Assembly: GCA_037367405.1 (NCBI GenBank)
Contig: JAZKJV010010541.1
Span: 310,001 to 374,000, forward strand
Reading direction: 5' to 3'
Length of the DNA stretch: 64,000 nucleotides
Origin: Ottelia alismoides
Lineage: Eukaryota; Streptophyta; Magnoliopsida; Alismatales; Hydrocharitaceae
The notes below the pieces were generated by a model. That model was not told where the DNA came from, made no database searches, and was given only the letters and a program-made list of their open reading frames with translations. The position numbers and the translations under genes were made by a program. Numbering within the stretch: the first letter of the stretch is position 1; each line of letters starts with the position of its first letter. Of the stretch, positions 44,087 to 55,429 are shown piece by piece.

Positions 44087-45720
44087 GAACCATTCAAGTA
44101 CAATCTTTAAACCCATGCTCATTACATCATGGTCGAAACAGTTTTAGGGTAAAGGTTTGGTAAGGGGATCGACAGCATTATCGGTAGAGGCCACATTTGT
44201 GATGATGATCTCACCACTCTTTTGAATCTCCCATATGATGTGGTATTTCCTTTCCACGTGTTTGATGTTTTGATGCCATATGGGTTCCTTCGCCTGAGTC
44301 ATGGCTCCCATGTTATCGTAGATAAGCAGGATGGGAGTATCATAGGAAACTCTACCAACTTCCAGGATGAACTTGTGTAACCACTCTTCCTTTTTCGCAG
44401 CATCCGATGCGGTAATATATTCAACTTCTATTGTCGAATCAACAATAGTGTCCTGCTTCTAACTTTTTCTGCTCACAACATCACCGTTCAATAGAATACA
44501 ATCCATGAAGTTGACTTGCGGTCATATATATCCGATTGGAAATCCGATTCTGTGTATTCTAAGACTTGGAGATCACCATCTCCATTGACCAAGATGTAAT
44601 CGTATGTCTGTCTTAGATACTTAAGATGTTCTTCACTGCATTCGAGTGTTGCTCACCATAGCTGGATTGGTAATGGATTATCACACACAATGCATGGTAG
44701 ATATCTGGCCTTGTACACATCATGGCATACATCAGACTTCCCGCGATTGATGCGTAAGGGCATCCTGCCATGGATTTTGTTTCCACAATATTTTGAGGAG
44801 CCATCCCTTTAGTTAGGTGTATACCATTTCTTAAATGAAGGAAGTATTTCTTGGAATTCTCGTTATAGACACATTCCTAGATTTTTTAATGCATCCATCT
44901 TGTGACAATCCCAAAATCCTCTTTAATCTGTTTCTAAATAGCTTCAGACCCAAGATATAAGAGGCCTCTCCAAGAAATTTGATCTCAAAGGTATGGGACA
45001 ACTAGACCTTAACATTAGTCATAATCCCTATATCATTGTCATTGATAAGATGTCATCTATATAAAGCAAGATGAACACAATGGTACCACCACTAATCTTC
45101 TTATACACATAGTTCAATAGGATTCTGAACGAAATCATAGCTCTTTATGGTTTTGTCAAATATGATGTTCTAGCTATGAGAAGCTTGTTTGAGTCTATAG
45201 ATGTATTTCTTCATCTTGCACACTTTGACATCCTCGCTTATGAAGCCTTGGGGCTTTGGTCGTCGAGTTCGAGAACCCCCTGGAACGTGTGCTTCATATA
45301 GATATCCTCCTCGAGGTATCCATTGTGGAATGAAGTCTTGACATCCATTTGTCAGATGGCATAGTCAAGATATGCATCTATAGAAAGCATCCCTAATGAA
45401 CTTTAGCATAGCCACAAGAGAGAATGTCTCATCGTAGACGATGTCTTCTCTTTATGTGTAGCCCTTTGCTACGAGTTGTGCCTTGGAGGTATCTACCTTG
45501 ACATCATGTCCCCTCATTCTCTTGAAGATCCATTTACACCTAATGGGTATTACCCTTTAGATGCATCCTCTAGGGTCCATAGACCGTTCTTGTACATGGA
45601 GTCTATTTCAGACCATTACTAGCATCCATCAATCCATGTCATGATCGCGAGTTCTTCATCAAATGAAGTTTGATCATTGTCAGTTTCATATGACGCATGG
45701 AATTCATACATTTAAGGTGG
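44087..45720 (-). pseudogene. COP-3 RT-RNase H remnant
   Basis: The minus-strand catalytic box Y-I-D-D-I-L is intact at 45046-45063. The connection region 'GCPYASIAGSLMYAMMCTRPDIYHA' lies in the frame 44613-44804 and is closer to the family consensus than in COP-0. RNase H remains are visible between 44160 and 44580 with stops. The N-terminal RT block is seen near 45490-45600, and sequence upstream of RT runs to the GYP-2 target duplication at 45721. Frames are broken in several places. Confidence 0.8.
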
Positions 45721-45725
45721 CATAT

Positions 45726-48700
45726 TGATGAATCTACAATTCATCATCTTTATTCTATCATTTTGTCCTTTAAAACCCTAGTAAATGCATGTAAATACTG
45801 TTAATTTAAGCATTTTAGCATTCATGCATCATTGTGTAAATAGTGTACAAAATGCAGTTTTTAAAGCCAAAATTATAGAATAAAGAAAAGAAAAGAAAAA
45901 GAATAAAATATTATAAATATTTTATGACTCAAAACCCCGAGACCTAGGCATCTCAATGACTAGGTCGACAAGGAATAAATTAGGGGGAGATAAGGGCTAA
46001 AATACAATAAAAATTCCTTCATTCGTTATTCATTTTGGGACCTATTTTTAGTTCCACTTTTTATACCTCAAATAAAGAAACTTTGTACATGAAAGTTGTA
46101 GATAATTAAATAAAGAAAAATACAAAATTTATTTCACATAAAAATAATGTACAAGTAAAATGTTATGATCTGAATAAAATCCTAGAATCCCAACTTCCCA
46201 GACTGTATCTCCCAAATAAAAACTTGAAATGAGTCAAATCACCTTTAATTGTATATAATTCAAAATAAGCTATATAATGGCAGTGGTTTCCCATTTGGCG
46301 GAGCTACGGTTTGAAAGTTGAGTTTTGGACCCCTATTGTATACTTGTACAGATTAAAATATTCGTTTTATTATTTATTCATTATTTTTATAATTTTATAT
46401 TTTTATAATTCTATAAATATTACTTATAATAAATATGTGTATTAAAATCAGAATAAAAACACAAAGAAAACACAAAATAAAAATACTTGTATGTAATATA
46501 CATATGCATAATACATGTATATATATACCTATATTATTAATACTTCTATTTTATTAAGTGTATAAAACACTTCAGAAAAATAAAATAAAAATACTTTTAA
46601 GTGTATAAAAATACTTTATAAATCTATAAAATAATAAACAAAAATAAATAAATTAAATATACAAAATTAAAATAAAATAGTTAAATATATTGATATATAT
46701 ACATATAAAGGGTACAAAAGGTAAATTATATTTTTATACCTCCTAAAAATAATTAAAAATCATAATAAAATACCTCATAAAAAAATAAACATTTTTTATT
46801 TTATAATTAAAAGATAATAAATTCATTTACTATTTTTAAATGAATTAATAAAACTTTTTGCAGGATTTTTCCTGGTTGGTCCACGTGGACCAACCTGGTG
46901 GCTCTGACTGTTGACCGTAGGTCAACTGTCTGAGCCTTCTCATGTTCAAGTCAGACCCGTGATTTTGACCCTTTTTTTCCATTTACCGAGGGCGCTCCAT
47001 TCATCCTTCTGTGATACACCTTTCCACAATGTTTCTCCCCATAGATCCAGGGTACATGCCCTTAGCTTATCTAGGGGAATGGGTCGCTGCATCGACCACC
47101 ATCCCTCGTTCTTCACGCCCTGTCCACCATCTCCTCAAAATAGCCCATGTCACTGCCATCCATCTTTGAACCCTTCTTTGACCATTGTTTGGATCTTCCT
47201 CGCCAAGCTCTGGACCGGAGGCGTGACAGGCATCCTCCAGCTAGCAGGAGGAGCCCAGGCAAGGGCCGCGGAGTGGATTCCACCCCCCATCTCCGGCGCC
47301 GGCCGTGAGGATTTATCTCTTGGTTTTCCTAAACCAATCGAGGTCGTGTTTAGTTTATTTTCTCATCGCGTAGTTAGTTGTTAGCCCTAGGATTTGTTTC
47401 GAGCATTTATTTTGTGGTTTAATCGATTGTTTCACCCATATTCTGCAACCGAACACCTTGTCGGGGCTCTTGGGCTCCGGCGACCGTCATCCACACCACA
47501 CCTGCCTTCCATTTGCCAATAAGGCCCTGGAACTTTTTACTGTGAGTAGTATCCTTCCCTTGCAGGTTCCAGGACCTGAAGGACCCCATATGGGGTCATT
47601 TTTTGTTGAAGTCAAGCTACCTGGAGCTCGCCCCCCTCTTCATCGTGGTGGTGGCGCCCCGTCGGTCCATTCGCCTTTTTGACGCAACCAGGGAGGCTTC
47701 CAGGAAGCTCATGCGGCCATCGGAAGGGGATGTAAAGCTCCGAGTGTCGAGATTTTGACGATACATAGTCGCCCGGAGACTGTTCTTCGCGCGTTCTTCC
47801 TCTACGCTCCAGAGCCGTTGATCTGCTCCTGTTCTTCCAGCCGTTGCAGCCACCATCTGATCCTTCAAAGCCCAGCCGTTCGATCATTTCCTCTCATCTA
47901 GTCGCGGCCGTGGGTTTCGAAGGGGTATCGGCGGACAGGAGGACGCCACGTGTTTAAGTGGACATCTATCAGTCGTCCGATCCTCTACGGGGGTATTTTG
48001 CGCTCAAACCCCCACACTTATGTGTATTTATTTTATAATACTGAAACTTTCATTTGATTTTAGAATTTTTTTGTAAAATTTGCAAACTGGTCCCAGCTTT
48101 TTGGATAATTGCGTTGAGGTCCCCGCCAGGTCACGTGCATAGTACACGTGATCTTGGCGTTTTTGCGTAGGACCCCTTGTGTATTTGGCTATTTAGGATT
48201 GGACCTGATATTTTGTAAAATAGTTATTTATTTTGTGTGAACATTGCATGCAAGCACCTGAGTTTCTTGCTAATTACATTTATATCCCTTGCCTTTGTGT
48301 AGTTTTTATTTGTTGTATCGAATTATTTCATGCATCTATAAGTCCCTAAAAATTACCAAAAAATGTCATTGTGTGTCTGATATATTGCATTTTACGCCAT
48401 ATTTTTGTTTTGCATATTTACTGCATTTTATTATTTATAAAAATTCAAAAACAAGCATCTTTAGCACTGTTTGCATTATAAAATCCATAAATATTATAAA
48501 ATCACCTCAGAAAATTCCCAAAAAATATATTTTGCATATTTTAGTTTATTTTAATTTCATATCAAAAATCATAAAAAATATAAAAGAGAAGTCCTAAAAA
48601 TTAGAAAACCCTAAAAACCTTCAAAAAATATTAAAAATTCATAAAAAATCCTAAAAATACAAACTCTGTTTCCAAATTTTCTCTATTTTATTATCTTTCA

Positions 48701-49366
48701 TATAAAACTAATTTGGAGAATTTTTGTTACTATTTTCTATTTTATTTCTCTATTTTAGTTTAAGCTTTTTATTTCATTCATTGTTTTCAGTATTTTTGAC
48801 TTTAAAAATACCAAAAAATCTACGAAAAATCTAGAAAATTCACAAAAAATTAAGAAAATATAAAAAAGCAAAAAACATTTCATTTCCTGATTTTTCCTTA
48901 TTTTTTCCTATTTTTATTAATATATTATCTATCTCTTCCTTACTTTATATATATCTTTATTTAAAGAAAAAGAAAATATATAAAAAAATATATAATATAA
49001 AAAGAAAATATAAAATCAGAATATTTAAAATCAAAATATAAAAATATAAGATTATTAAATAAAAATTATAAAATCAAAACACACAAAAAAACATAGATAA
49101 ACAAATCATCACAGTCACACATCTTGAGCATTTTGCCCCGTTCTACCTGCCTGCTCCCTGTTTTCGACCTCTACACATACTTGCACCTATACACATCTTT
49201 GTTGTAGAGTTATAATAAATTTTAACTCCGTACCACTTTTCATTGCTTGATTCTTGTTGTGGGTTAATTGTTGTTCGAAGATCTGATTTCTTGCGGGTCG
49301 CCTCAGTGACACTGTGATCCCGTCTTACGTGTATTACTTTAGATCCGTGAAAAATCATCTTCAACA
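45726..49366 (+). repeat. GYP-2 5' LTR (3.64 kb)
   Basis: Starts TGATGAATCTAC and ends CATCTTCAACA. AT-rich first 1.1 kb, paired hairpins at 46874-46926, GC-richer leader to about 48010, then an AT-rich tail. The frame 46911-47384 (157 codons) is only partly paralleled in the 3' LTR (57899-58291, with frameshifts) and has no recognised domain; I treat it as leader sequence. Confidence 0.92.
46874..46926 (+). promoter_or_regulatory. Paired hairpins with G-box core (GYP-2 5' LTR)
   Basis: Positions 46874-46895 are a perfect 22-bp palindrome with arms GGTTGGTCC and GGACCAACC around ACGT, so a CACGTG G-box lies at its centre. At 46910-46926 a second hairpin pairs GTTGACC with GGTCAAC around GTA. 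Both recur in the 3' LTR at 57782-57832. The G-box is a known plant bZIP/bHLH site; whether it acts here is unknown. Confidence 0.65.
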
Positions 49367-49368
49367 AA

Positions 49369-49387
49369 TGGCGCCGTTGTCGGGGAG
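49369..49387 (+). other. GYP-2 primer binding site (tRNA-Asp)
   Basis: TGGCGCCGTTGTCGGGGAG starts two bases after the LTR. It matches the complement of the plant tRNA-Asp 3' end, as used by Athila-type elements, except for one base (T for C at the twelfth position). Confidence 0.9.
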
Positions 49388-50628
49388 AAACAACGCGTAG
49401 TTCGGGTTTTTGTTTGTGATTGTGATTGATTGTCTATTTCACGGCTTTTATTTTTGCTTATTTCATTTTCTTTATTTTTGATACATCTGTTGAGCTGTCT
49501 AACCTTCTCTTTGTTGATTTTGTGCGAGGTACCGCTGATCGAGGGAGGCGCTCTACCCTAGGTGCCTACGCAGCCACGTGAAGTCGGCAACAGTGTGTCA
49601 GCCTAGCACCAAGGAGACGAGGAGAGATTTTTGAAGACCGAGCTCTACCCTAGTTGTTACATTTATTCTCTGTATTTATTGTTGCAATTTTAAGTGAGAG
49701 AGAGACTCCTTCATTGTAATAATACAGGTACTCGGACATTGGACACTCGGGCCTAATTTCCAAGTGTTTGTACACTTGGGGGCTCACCGCGGTTTTCACG
49801 GTTTTTTATTGCATTTTTTTTACTTACTTTCTTTTCCGATTTTCGATTTTGTTTATTTTGTGTGAATGAGCCCTTAGTTGTAGGAGTTGCTTGGCGATAG
49901 TATTAGGTCCAAACACACTAATCACCCTTGCATTCTCCTATAGCTGCGTTTGGACTTAGTCAAATTTTGAATTTATTCTTCACGCTAATAGCAGCTTCTC
50001 ACACTTAGGGCGATTTCATCGGCTTTGCATTTGCATATAGATAGGTTTCGATTCTGCTGAGCATCCTTGCATGTAGAGTGTTGGAGGCAAGGTGAGCATT
50101 TACGCATTAGCATCCATCATCGTTTGCCGCCTGCATTGCTTTTCCGACTCTCCCTCTGATTTGATCACTTAGGTGCTTAAAAGAATTGAATCCCTGATAG
50201 GATCGTGCATTCTCACTAAAAATCCAAAAAAATGATAACAAATAAAATTGGGACTGCTAACATTACTTGACTCTAAAATCAACCAAAAAGAAAAAAAATT
50301 CTCTTGGGACGAGTAATCCCCTCATTGTCTTCGCTTTTACTTGCTCGCGCACATACTAAGGATTAGTGCCAAAATCTCATTTCAGCCCCTAGGTATTTGT
50401 GCAATATTTTGGACTTCTCACCTAACTCTAAAACAGACAAAATAAAAAGACCAACTTTTCGGTCTCTACCGAGTTGAGTAGGTGAATTGAGGGTTTGTAT
50501 TATTTTCATTTTTGTTTGTGATTGTTTGTGTGCATTCTAGATCGTCTCTACGCATTTGCGCCTTGATTCACATTTCTCTTGACTTGACCGTCGTGCTCTC
50601 CTGACTATCATTTCCTTTTGTTTTCGAG
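49388..50628 (+). other. GYP-2 5' leader
   Basis: 1.24 kb of non-coding sequence between primer site and gag-like start. It is homologous to the minus-strand leader of GYP-R (8574-9321), including the CACTTGGGGG block near 49770. No ORF above chance; GYP-1 lacks this leader. Confidence 0.75.
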
Positions 50629-51860
50629 ATGGACCCCTGGAGTGTATTTTATCCGGACGTTGCGGATCCCTCGTTTGCTCCAGCCGGTCTACCTCACTTT
50701 TATTAGGAGGACCCTCCTCCTATTTTTTTCTGATTTTTGTACATACCCGCCTCAGCCGCAGTATCAGACCTCGGATTTCTACCCACATTCACCTCCACCT
50801 CCGTATTTCCCACCTTTACATCCACCCGAGTCTGACCTGTTGGAGTTACCTCTCATGATGTCCACACTTGAGATCTTGACCCAGTTCATGGAGCAAATGA
50901 ATTTGAGGATTGAGAACCTCACCTGCATGAGCAAGAGCCACATTGATGCTTCACGATCTGATGATTTGGAATCATTTGAGGATTTCAATTTGAGCTTGCA
51001 ATCGCTCAAAATACAAAAAAACGAGAAAAATTTAAAAATACAAAAAGAGTTCAGGAGACCTTTGATCGAGTCAGACCGTGAGGAGAGTGCCCACTTGCCA
51101 TATCGTTCACCTACACATTCATTCACACCATGTCCCACCATTGACCCTGAGGATGCTGCTGTACAGACTGCTCTTGGCATGCCTCGTGTACATGCTGACT
51201 CCGACTTCCTCCCTTGTACGGAGGATGTCTAAAAATTAAAAAATTTATTGATTGAACCTGAAGTAGTGGCCACCATTAATGAGATCATTCATGCCCCACT
51301 TCAGCAGGCCATGACTGATTTATCTTCTCCTCTTCCCAAGAAGAGAAAGCGGAGGAGCAAATCTGAGCATCACATTATGACTATGGCCACTGCCCATGCC
51401 ATCACACACCGTCCCATTCCTAAGAAGAGGAACACTGCCACACCTTTCATTAGTTGCACCATCTCTGACCACACATGTGATCATACTCTCCTCGACGGTG
51501 GTGCTTCGATTAGCATCATACCCTTCTCGCTAGTAAAGTGTCTTCACTTAGGGCCTCTAAAGAAAACACGATGATCGTACAGTTTGCTGATGGATCAATA
51601 AAGAGGCCGAAGGGTATCCTTGAAAACGTCGTCATTTCAATTCAGGGCACAAGCTACCATGTTGATTTTTTCATTTTGCCCATGGAGACCTCCACATGGA
51701 AGTACTCTCCAATCATCCTGGGATGACCATTCCTCGCCTCTGCGAGGGTTGTTATTGATTATGGATCAGGAGAGATTCGCTTCTGTCCTACTGACGAGAG
51801 CAAAGTGTTGATCGCCGCACCCACTGCCGACCAGAAACCAGCACCTGATGCGACTTCACA
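50629..51860 (+). pseudogene. GYP-2 gag-like N-terminus and protease, first unit
   Basis: The likely start at 50629 gives 'MDPWSVFYPDVADPSFAPAG', then a frameshift into a proline/tyrosine-rich stretch (YPPQPQYQT, PHSPPPPYFPP). Next come a short possible coiled coil (MSTLEILTQFMEQMNLRIEN, about 50858) and 'AVQTALGMPRVHADSDFLPC'. A stop at about 51230 (TAA where the second unit has CAA) precedes a segment ending in the retropepsin site 'LLDGGASISIIPFS' (about 51497). A one-base deletion lies before 'MIVQFADGSIKRPKGILENV' (51570), and the flap-side 'IILG-RPFLASA' motif is broken by TGA for CGA. I recognise no capsid domain. This is an Athila-type aspartic protease fold, inactive as it stands. 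Confidence 0.85.
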
Positions 51861-53007
51861 AATCATTTCCACCACCATCACCCTCACATTTCGACAACCC
51901 GCTCTTCCTTGAGTATCCTGATCCGGAATGTGATTTTTGTCCACACCCACCACCCACATTCGACACACCCGATCCTGAGATTTTGGAGTCACCTTTCATG
52001 ATATCCACACTTGAGACCTTGAATCAGATGATGGAGCATATGAACTCGAGGATGAGCGATATAGTTAGCATAAATAAGAACCAGAATGTAGCTCCATTCT
52101 TTGAGGAATTGGATTCATTTGAGGATTGTTATGAGAGCTTGAAATCGCCCAAAACACAAAAAATGTGACAAATTTTAAAATCCAAAAAGAAGTCGGGAGA
52201 CCATTAGTTGAGTCAGACTGTGAGGAGAGTGCTCCTTTGCCAGACCCTTTGACCACGCATTCATTCACACCTTGTCCCACCTTTGACCCCGAGGATGCTG
52301 CTGTACAGACTGCTCTTGGCATGCCTCGTGTATATGCTGACTCTGACTTCCTCCCTTGTATGGAGGAGGTCCAAAAATTTAAAAAATTATTAACTGAACC
52401 CAAAGTGATGGCCACCATTCATGAGATCATCCGTGCCCCACTTCAGCAGGCCATGATTGATTTATCTGCTCTTCTTCCCAAGAAGAGAATGCGGAGGAGC
52501 AGATCTGAGCATCACATTCTGACCATGGCCACTGCCCACGCCATCACACACCATCCCATTCCTAGGAAGAGGAACATTGCCACACCTTTCATTAGCTGCA
52601 CCATCTCTTACAACACATGTGATACACTCTCCTCGACGGCGGTGCTTCGATTAGCATCATACCCTTCTCGCTGGTACAGTCTCTTCACTTAGGGCCTCTA
52701 AAGAAAACCAGGATGATCATACAGTTTGCTGATGGATCAATAAAGAGGCCGAAGGGTATCCTTGAAAATGCCGTCATTTTAATTCAGGGCACAAGCTACC
52801 ATGTTGATTTTGTCGTTTTTCCCATGGAGAACTCCACAGGAGAGCACTCTCCAATCATCCTGGGACGACCATTCCTCGCCTCTGCGAGGGTCGTTATTTA
52901 TTATGGATCAGGAGAGATTCGCTTCCATCCTGCTGATGAGAGCGAAGTGTTGATCACCGCACCCACTGCTGACCAGAGACCTGCACCTGATGCGACTTCA
53001 CCTATCT
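51861..53007 (+). pseudogene. GYP-2 gag-protease, second tandem unit
   Basis: Repeats the first unit from its proline-rich part to the end of protease. 'STLETLNQMMEHMNSRM' lies near 52003 and 'AVQTALGMPRVYADSDFLPC' in the frame 52165-52692. The protease catalytic region (bases near 52635) is shifted out of frame by a one-base deletion relative to unit one. The C-terminal half, 52713 onward, is open: 'MIIQFADGSIKRPKGILENA', then 'SPIILGRPFLASARVV'. The breaks differ from those in unit one. The breakpoint between units is near 51862-51895. Confidence 0.85.
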
Positions 53008-53790
53008 TGTCTGACCTCGAGGACCATGACCTTGACGAGACTATCAGAGAGTTTTGTTGTTCATTGGATTTTACTGAGACCCGAGAATTTCTCCCCGTGG
53101 AGGAAGACTCGGAAAGCATGGACCTCAGAGTTCCTTCTTATGGGACTAAGCGTTGTGTTGATGACATCCACGAGATTTACATGATTGATACCATTGAGCG
53201 GAGGGCAGATTTAGAGACTAGACAGGACGGACGTGATCTGACTACTTCCACTGATGGGTCTGCTCCTGTTCACTTAGATTTAGATGAGACAAAGGCCGAA
53301 TTTGATTTGATAGCTTTTATTCGAGAATTCGGGCTTTTGATGAGAAAAATGATCCGGTTGAGATTATAGAGGACGAACAGAGTTTGACTACTTCCACTGA
53401 TGAGTTCGTTCCTTTTGGTTTTGACATGGATGAGATCTCGCAGGACGACACTGAGTACACTACTTCTGATGATGATGAGTTCGTCCCTTTTCACTTAGAC
53501 ATCAGCGAGACTCCCAAGGCCAGACCTGACCACACTTCTTCCACTCAACCGTCTGTGCCTTCACACCCTAGGGCCCCTGAGGACATACACTCTGTGGACC
53601 ATGATCGGATTACGTCCACTGTGGACCCCGATGTCGACCTACACCATACTAGATCTATTCCTCTGCGGTCCCACAAGAAGGTTCGCTTTCAACCTTCTCG
53701 ATCATGTGTACATCCACCTCTGTTGTATATCCTCTTATGTTCATCTTCGTCCCTCTCCCATATTTCTCATCCACCCATTCTCATGTTTTC
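53008..53790 (+). pseudogene. GYP-2 acidic repeat tail of the gag-protease product
   Basis: The protease frame continues to 53369 with an acidic stretch (for example DLEDHDLDETIREF near 53014). Three degenerate repeats of a T-T-S-T-D-x-x-x-P-x-x-L-D-x-D-E type occur at about 53236-53294, 53386-53444 and 53459-53519. A frameshift near 53370 moves the frame to the one open at 53384-53938, whose last third runs into the hairpin array and is probably not protein. No RT similarity follows, where a complete Athila element would have it. Confidence 0.65.
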
Positions 53791-53791
53791 C

Positions 53792-54645
53792 TTACTTAGG
53801 ACGTACTTTGTCCTATGTATAGGGGGGTGGACGAGCCGAGTGTTCATTCATTGTTTCGTGTCATCACTCCTGTTGTTACCTATACTTAGGGCTTTTTTTA
53901 CCCTAAGTATAGGGGGAGTGATGTGTACATTCTCATGATCTCTTCTCCCATCTCCAGATCTCTTTTCTTCTTTTCTTCTTTTCATTTTCTATCTTCTTTT
54001 TCTACCGAAAAGGTGTTGCCCCTTGTTGTCAGTCTTCTATACTTAGGACACACTTTGTCCTAAGTATAGGGGGTATGCACCCCGAGTTTTGCTACTCTTT
54101 TCGATCCTTTCCATTGTCTCCTCTTCTTGTCTATACTTAGGGATATCTCACCCTAAGGGTCTATTTGGTTCGGGAATAAGCAGGAATAAGGATGGGGAAT
54201 AAGGAGAATAAGGGTCTATTCTTTGTTTGGCTGGAGGATAGGAATACGGAGAATAAGGTGAAATAAAGGTAGGTAAGGTGGGATAAAGATAGGAATAAGA
54301 GTGAAATAAGATGGAATAATGGAGAATAGTTGTACCACTGGGAAACGTGTCGGAAGGAGAATTGACCCCTTATTCTAGGGCTTATTCTCCAACCAAAAAG
54401 GGCCTAAGTATAAGGGGAGACAATCTGAGTACGATCTGTTCATTCCCACCCTTGACCCTCCCTGCTTTGTGTACAATCTGCTATACTTAGGATTATTTGA
54501 TCCTATGTATGGGGGGACGGTCAACTTCTCATTCGTTCATTCATTCGTTCTTTATTCTTTAGACTTTTCTATACTCAGTATGAGTTATGTCTTCTCTTTT
54601 TCTCTCTGGTCTATGAGGACATAGCGCAAGCTAAGTATAGGGGGT
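53792..54645 (+). repeat. Hairpin-polypurine module array (GYP-2)
   Basis: Six modules lie at 53792-53828, 53881-53916, 54037-54073, 54132-54419 (split by a MITE), 54481-54516 and about 54623-54645. The best, at 54037, pairs CTATACTTAGGACA with TGTCCTAAGTATAG (14 bp, loop CACTT) and is followed by GGGGG. The module at 53881 pairs TATACTTAGGG with CCCTAAGTATA. All but the last, which keeps only the right arm, are near-complete stems; each ends in a run of four to six G. Order and loops match GYP-1. Confidence 0.8.
54157..54404. mobile_element. PIF/Harbinger (Tourist-like) MITE, 248 bp
   Basis: Termini GGGTCTATTTGGTT and, on the other strand, GGCCCTTTTTGGTT; flanked by TAA on both sides (54154-54156 and 54405-54407). 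The 3-bp TAA duplication and the GGGxCTxTTTGGTT-type end are typical of Tourist/PIF-Harbinger MITEs. The interior is rich in GGAATAAG repeats and has no ORF. It sits inside one hairpin module, and the GYP-1 counterpart near 17846-17881 is unoccupied. Confidence 0.9.
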
Positions 54646-54779
54646 CGTATATACTACGTATATACTTTACCCATAACTCGTACTTTCGTATTTTCATAGT
54701 AATATGGCTAATAATTCTTTAAAATTCATTAAAAAACTTAATAAAAAGATGTTGTTTTATTCCTCAAATTCTTTTTGTA

Positions 54780-55160
54780 CTTAATGATTAATAAATCAGG
54801 TGAAAATGTTTTTTGCAAAATGTTTGAAAAATAGTTTGAAAATCTTTGAAAAAAATCTTTTGAAAACTATTTTGAAAACATTTTGTTACATGTTTTCAAC
54901 CTTTGTAAAAACATTTTGGTTTGTAAAGTTTATTTTCTTTGTGTGAAATAAAATGTTTGAAAAATTATTTACAAATGGTTTAAAAAATGGTTGCAAAAAT
55001 ATTGAAAAACCTATCTATACTGTTTGAAAACCTTTGCAAAATGATTTTCAAATGTGTGTACATGTTTGTAAAATTGTTTGTAAAAATGATTTTGGACTAT
55101 AGTTTTCAAAATTGTTTGAAAAACCTGTGTCAAATAAGTTTGAGAAATATATACATCACA
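54780..55160 (+). repeat. TTTGAAAA-type low-complexity array
   Basis: Irregular TTTGAAAA, TTTGCAAAATG and TTTGTAAAA repeats, the counterpart of 18270-18660 in GYP-1. The frame at 54987-55187 is low complexity and not credited. Confidence 0.7.
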
Positions 55161-55429
55161 CCTAAAATTCATTATATATACTTATAAAATTGACCACTTA
55201 CCCTTGTAAATTCTTAAAATCCACCTCTTGTAAATATAAGAAGTACCCCCGTGTAAATATTTTTTAACCTAGCTTTTACTTAAGATCTTTTTACTTTCAA
55301 AAATCCCAAAAACATTTGCAAAATTAAAATCCAAAAACATTTGAATTTTTTTAAAAAATACAAAAAAATGCATATGCATCATCTTTTCATGAATCTATAA
55401 AAAGTTCAAAATCTTTGAAAAATTGCATC

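Noticed and set aside
46911..47384. 157-codon plus-strand ORF in the GYP-2 5' LTR
   Set aside because: It lies in the LTR leader, the 3' LTR version is frameshifted and shorter, and it has no domain, signal or membrane segment; GYP-1 has an unrelated frame at the same place.
53384..53938. Reading the 184-codon frame fully as protein
   Set aside because: Its last third runs through hairpin modules at 53792 and 53881 that are conserved as structure, not as peptide.
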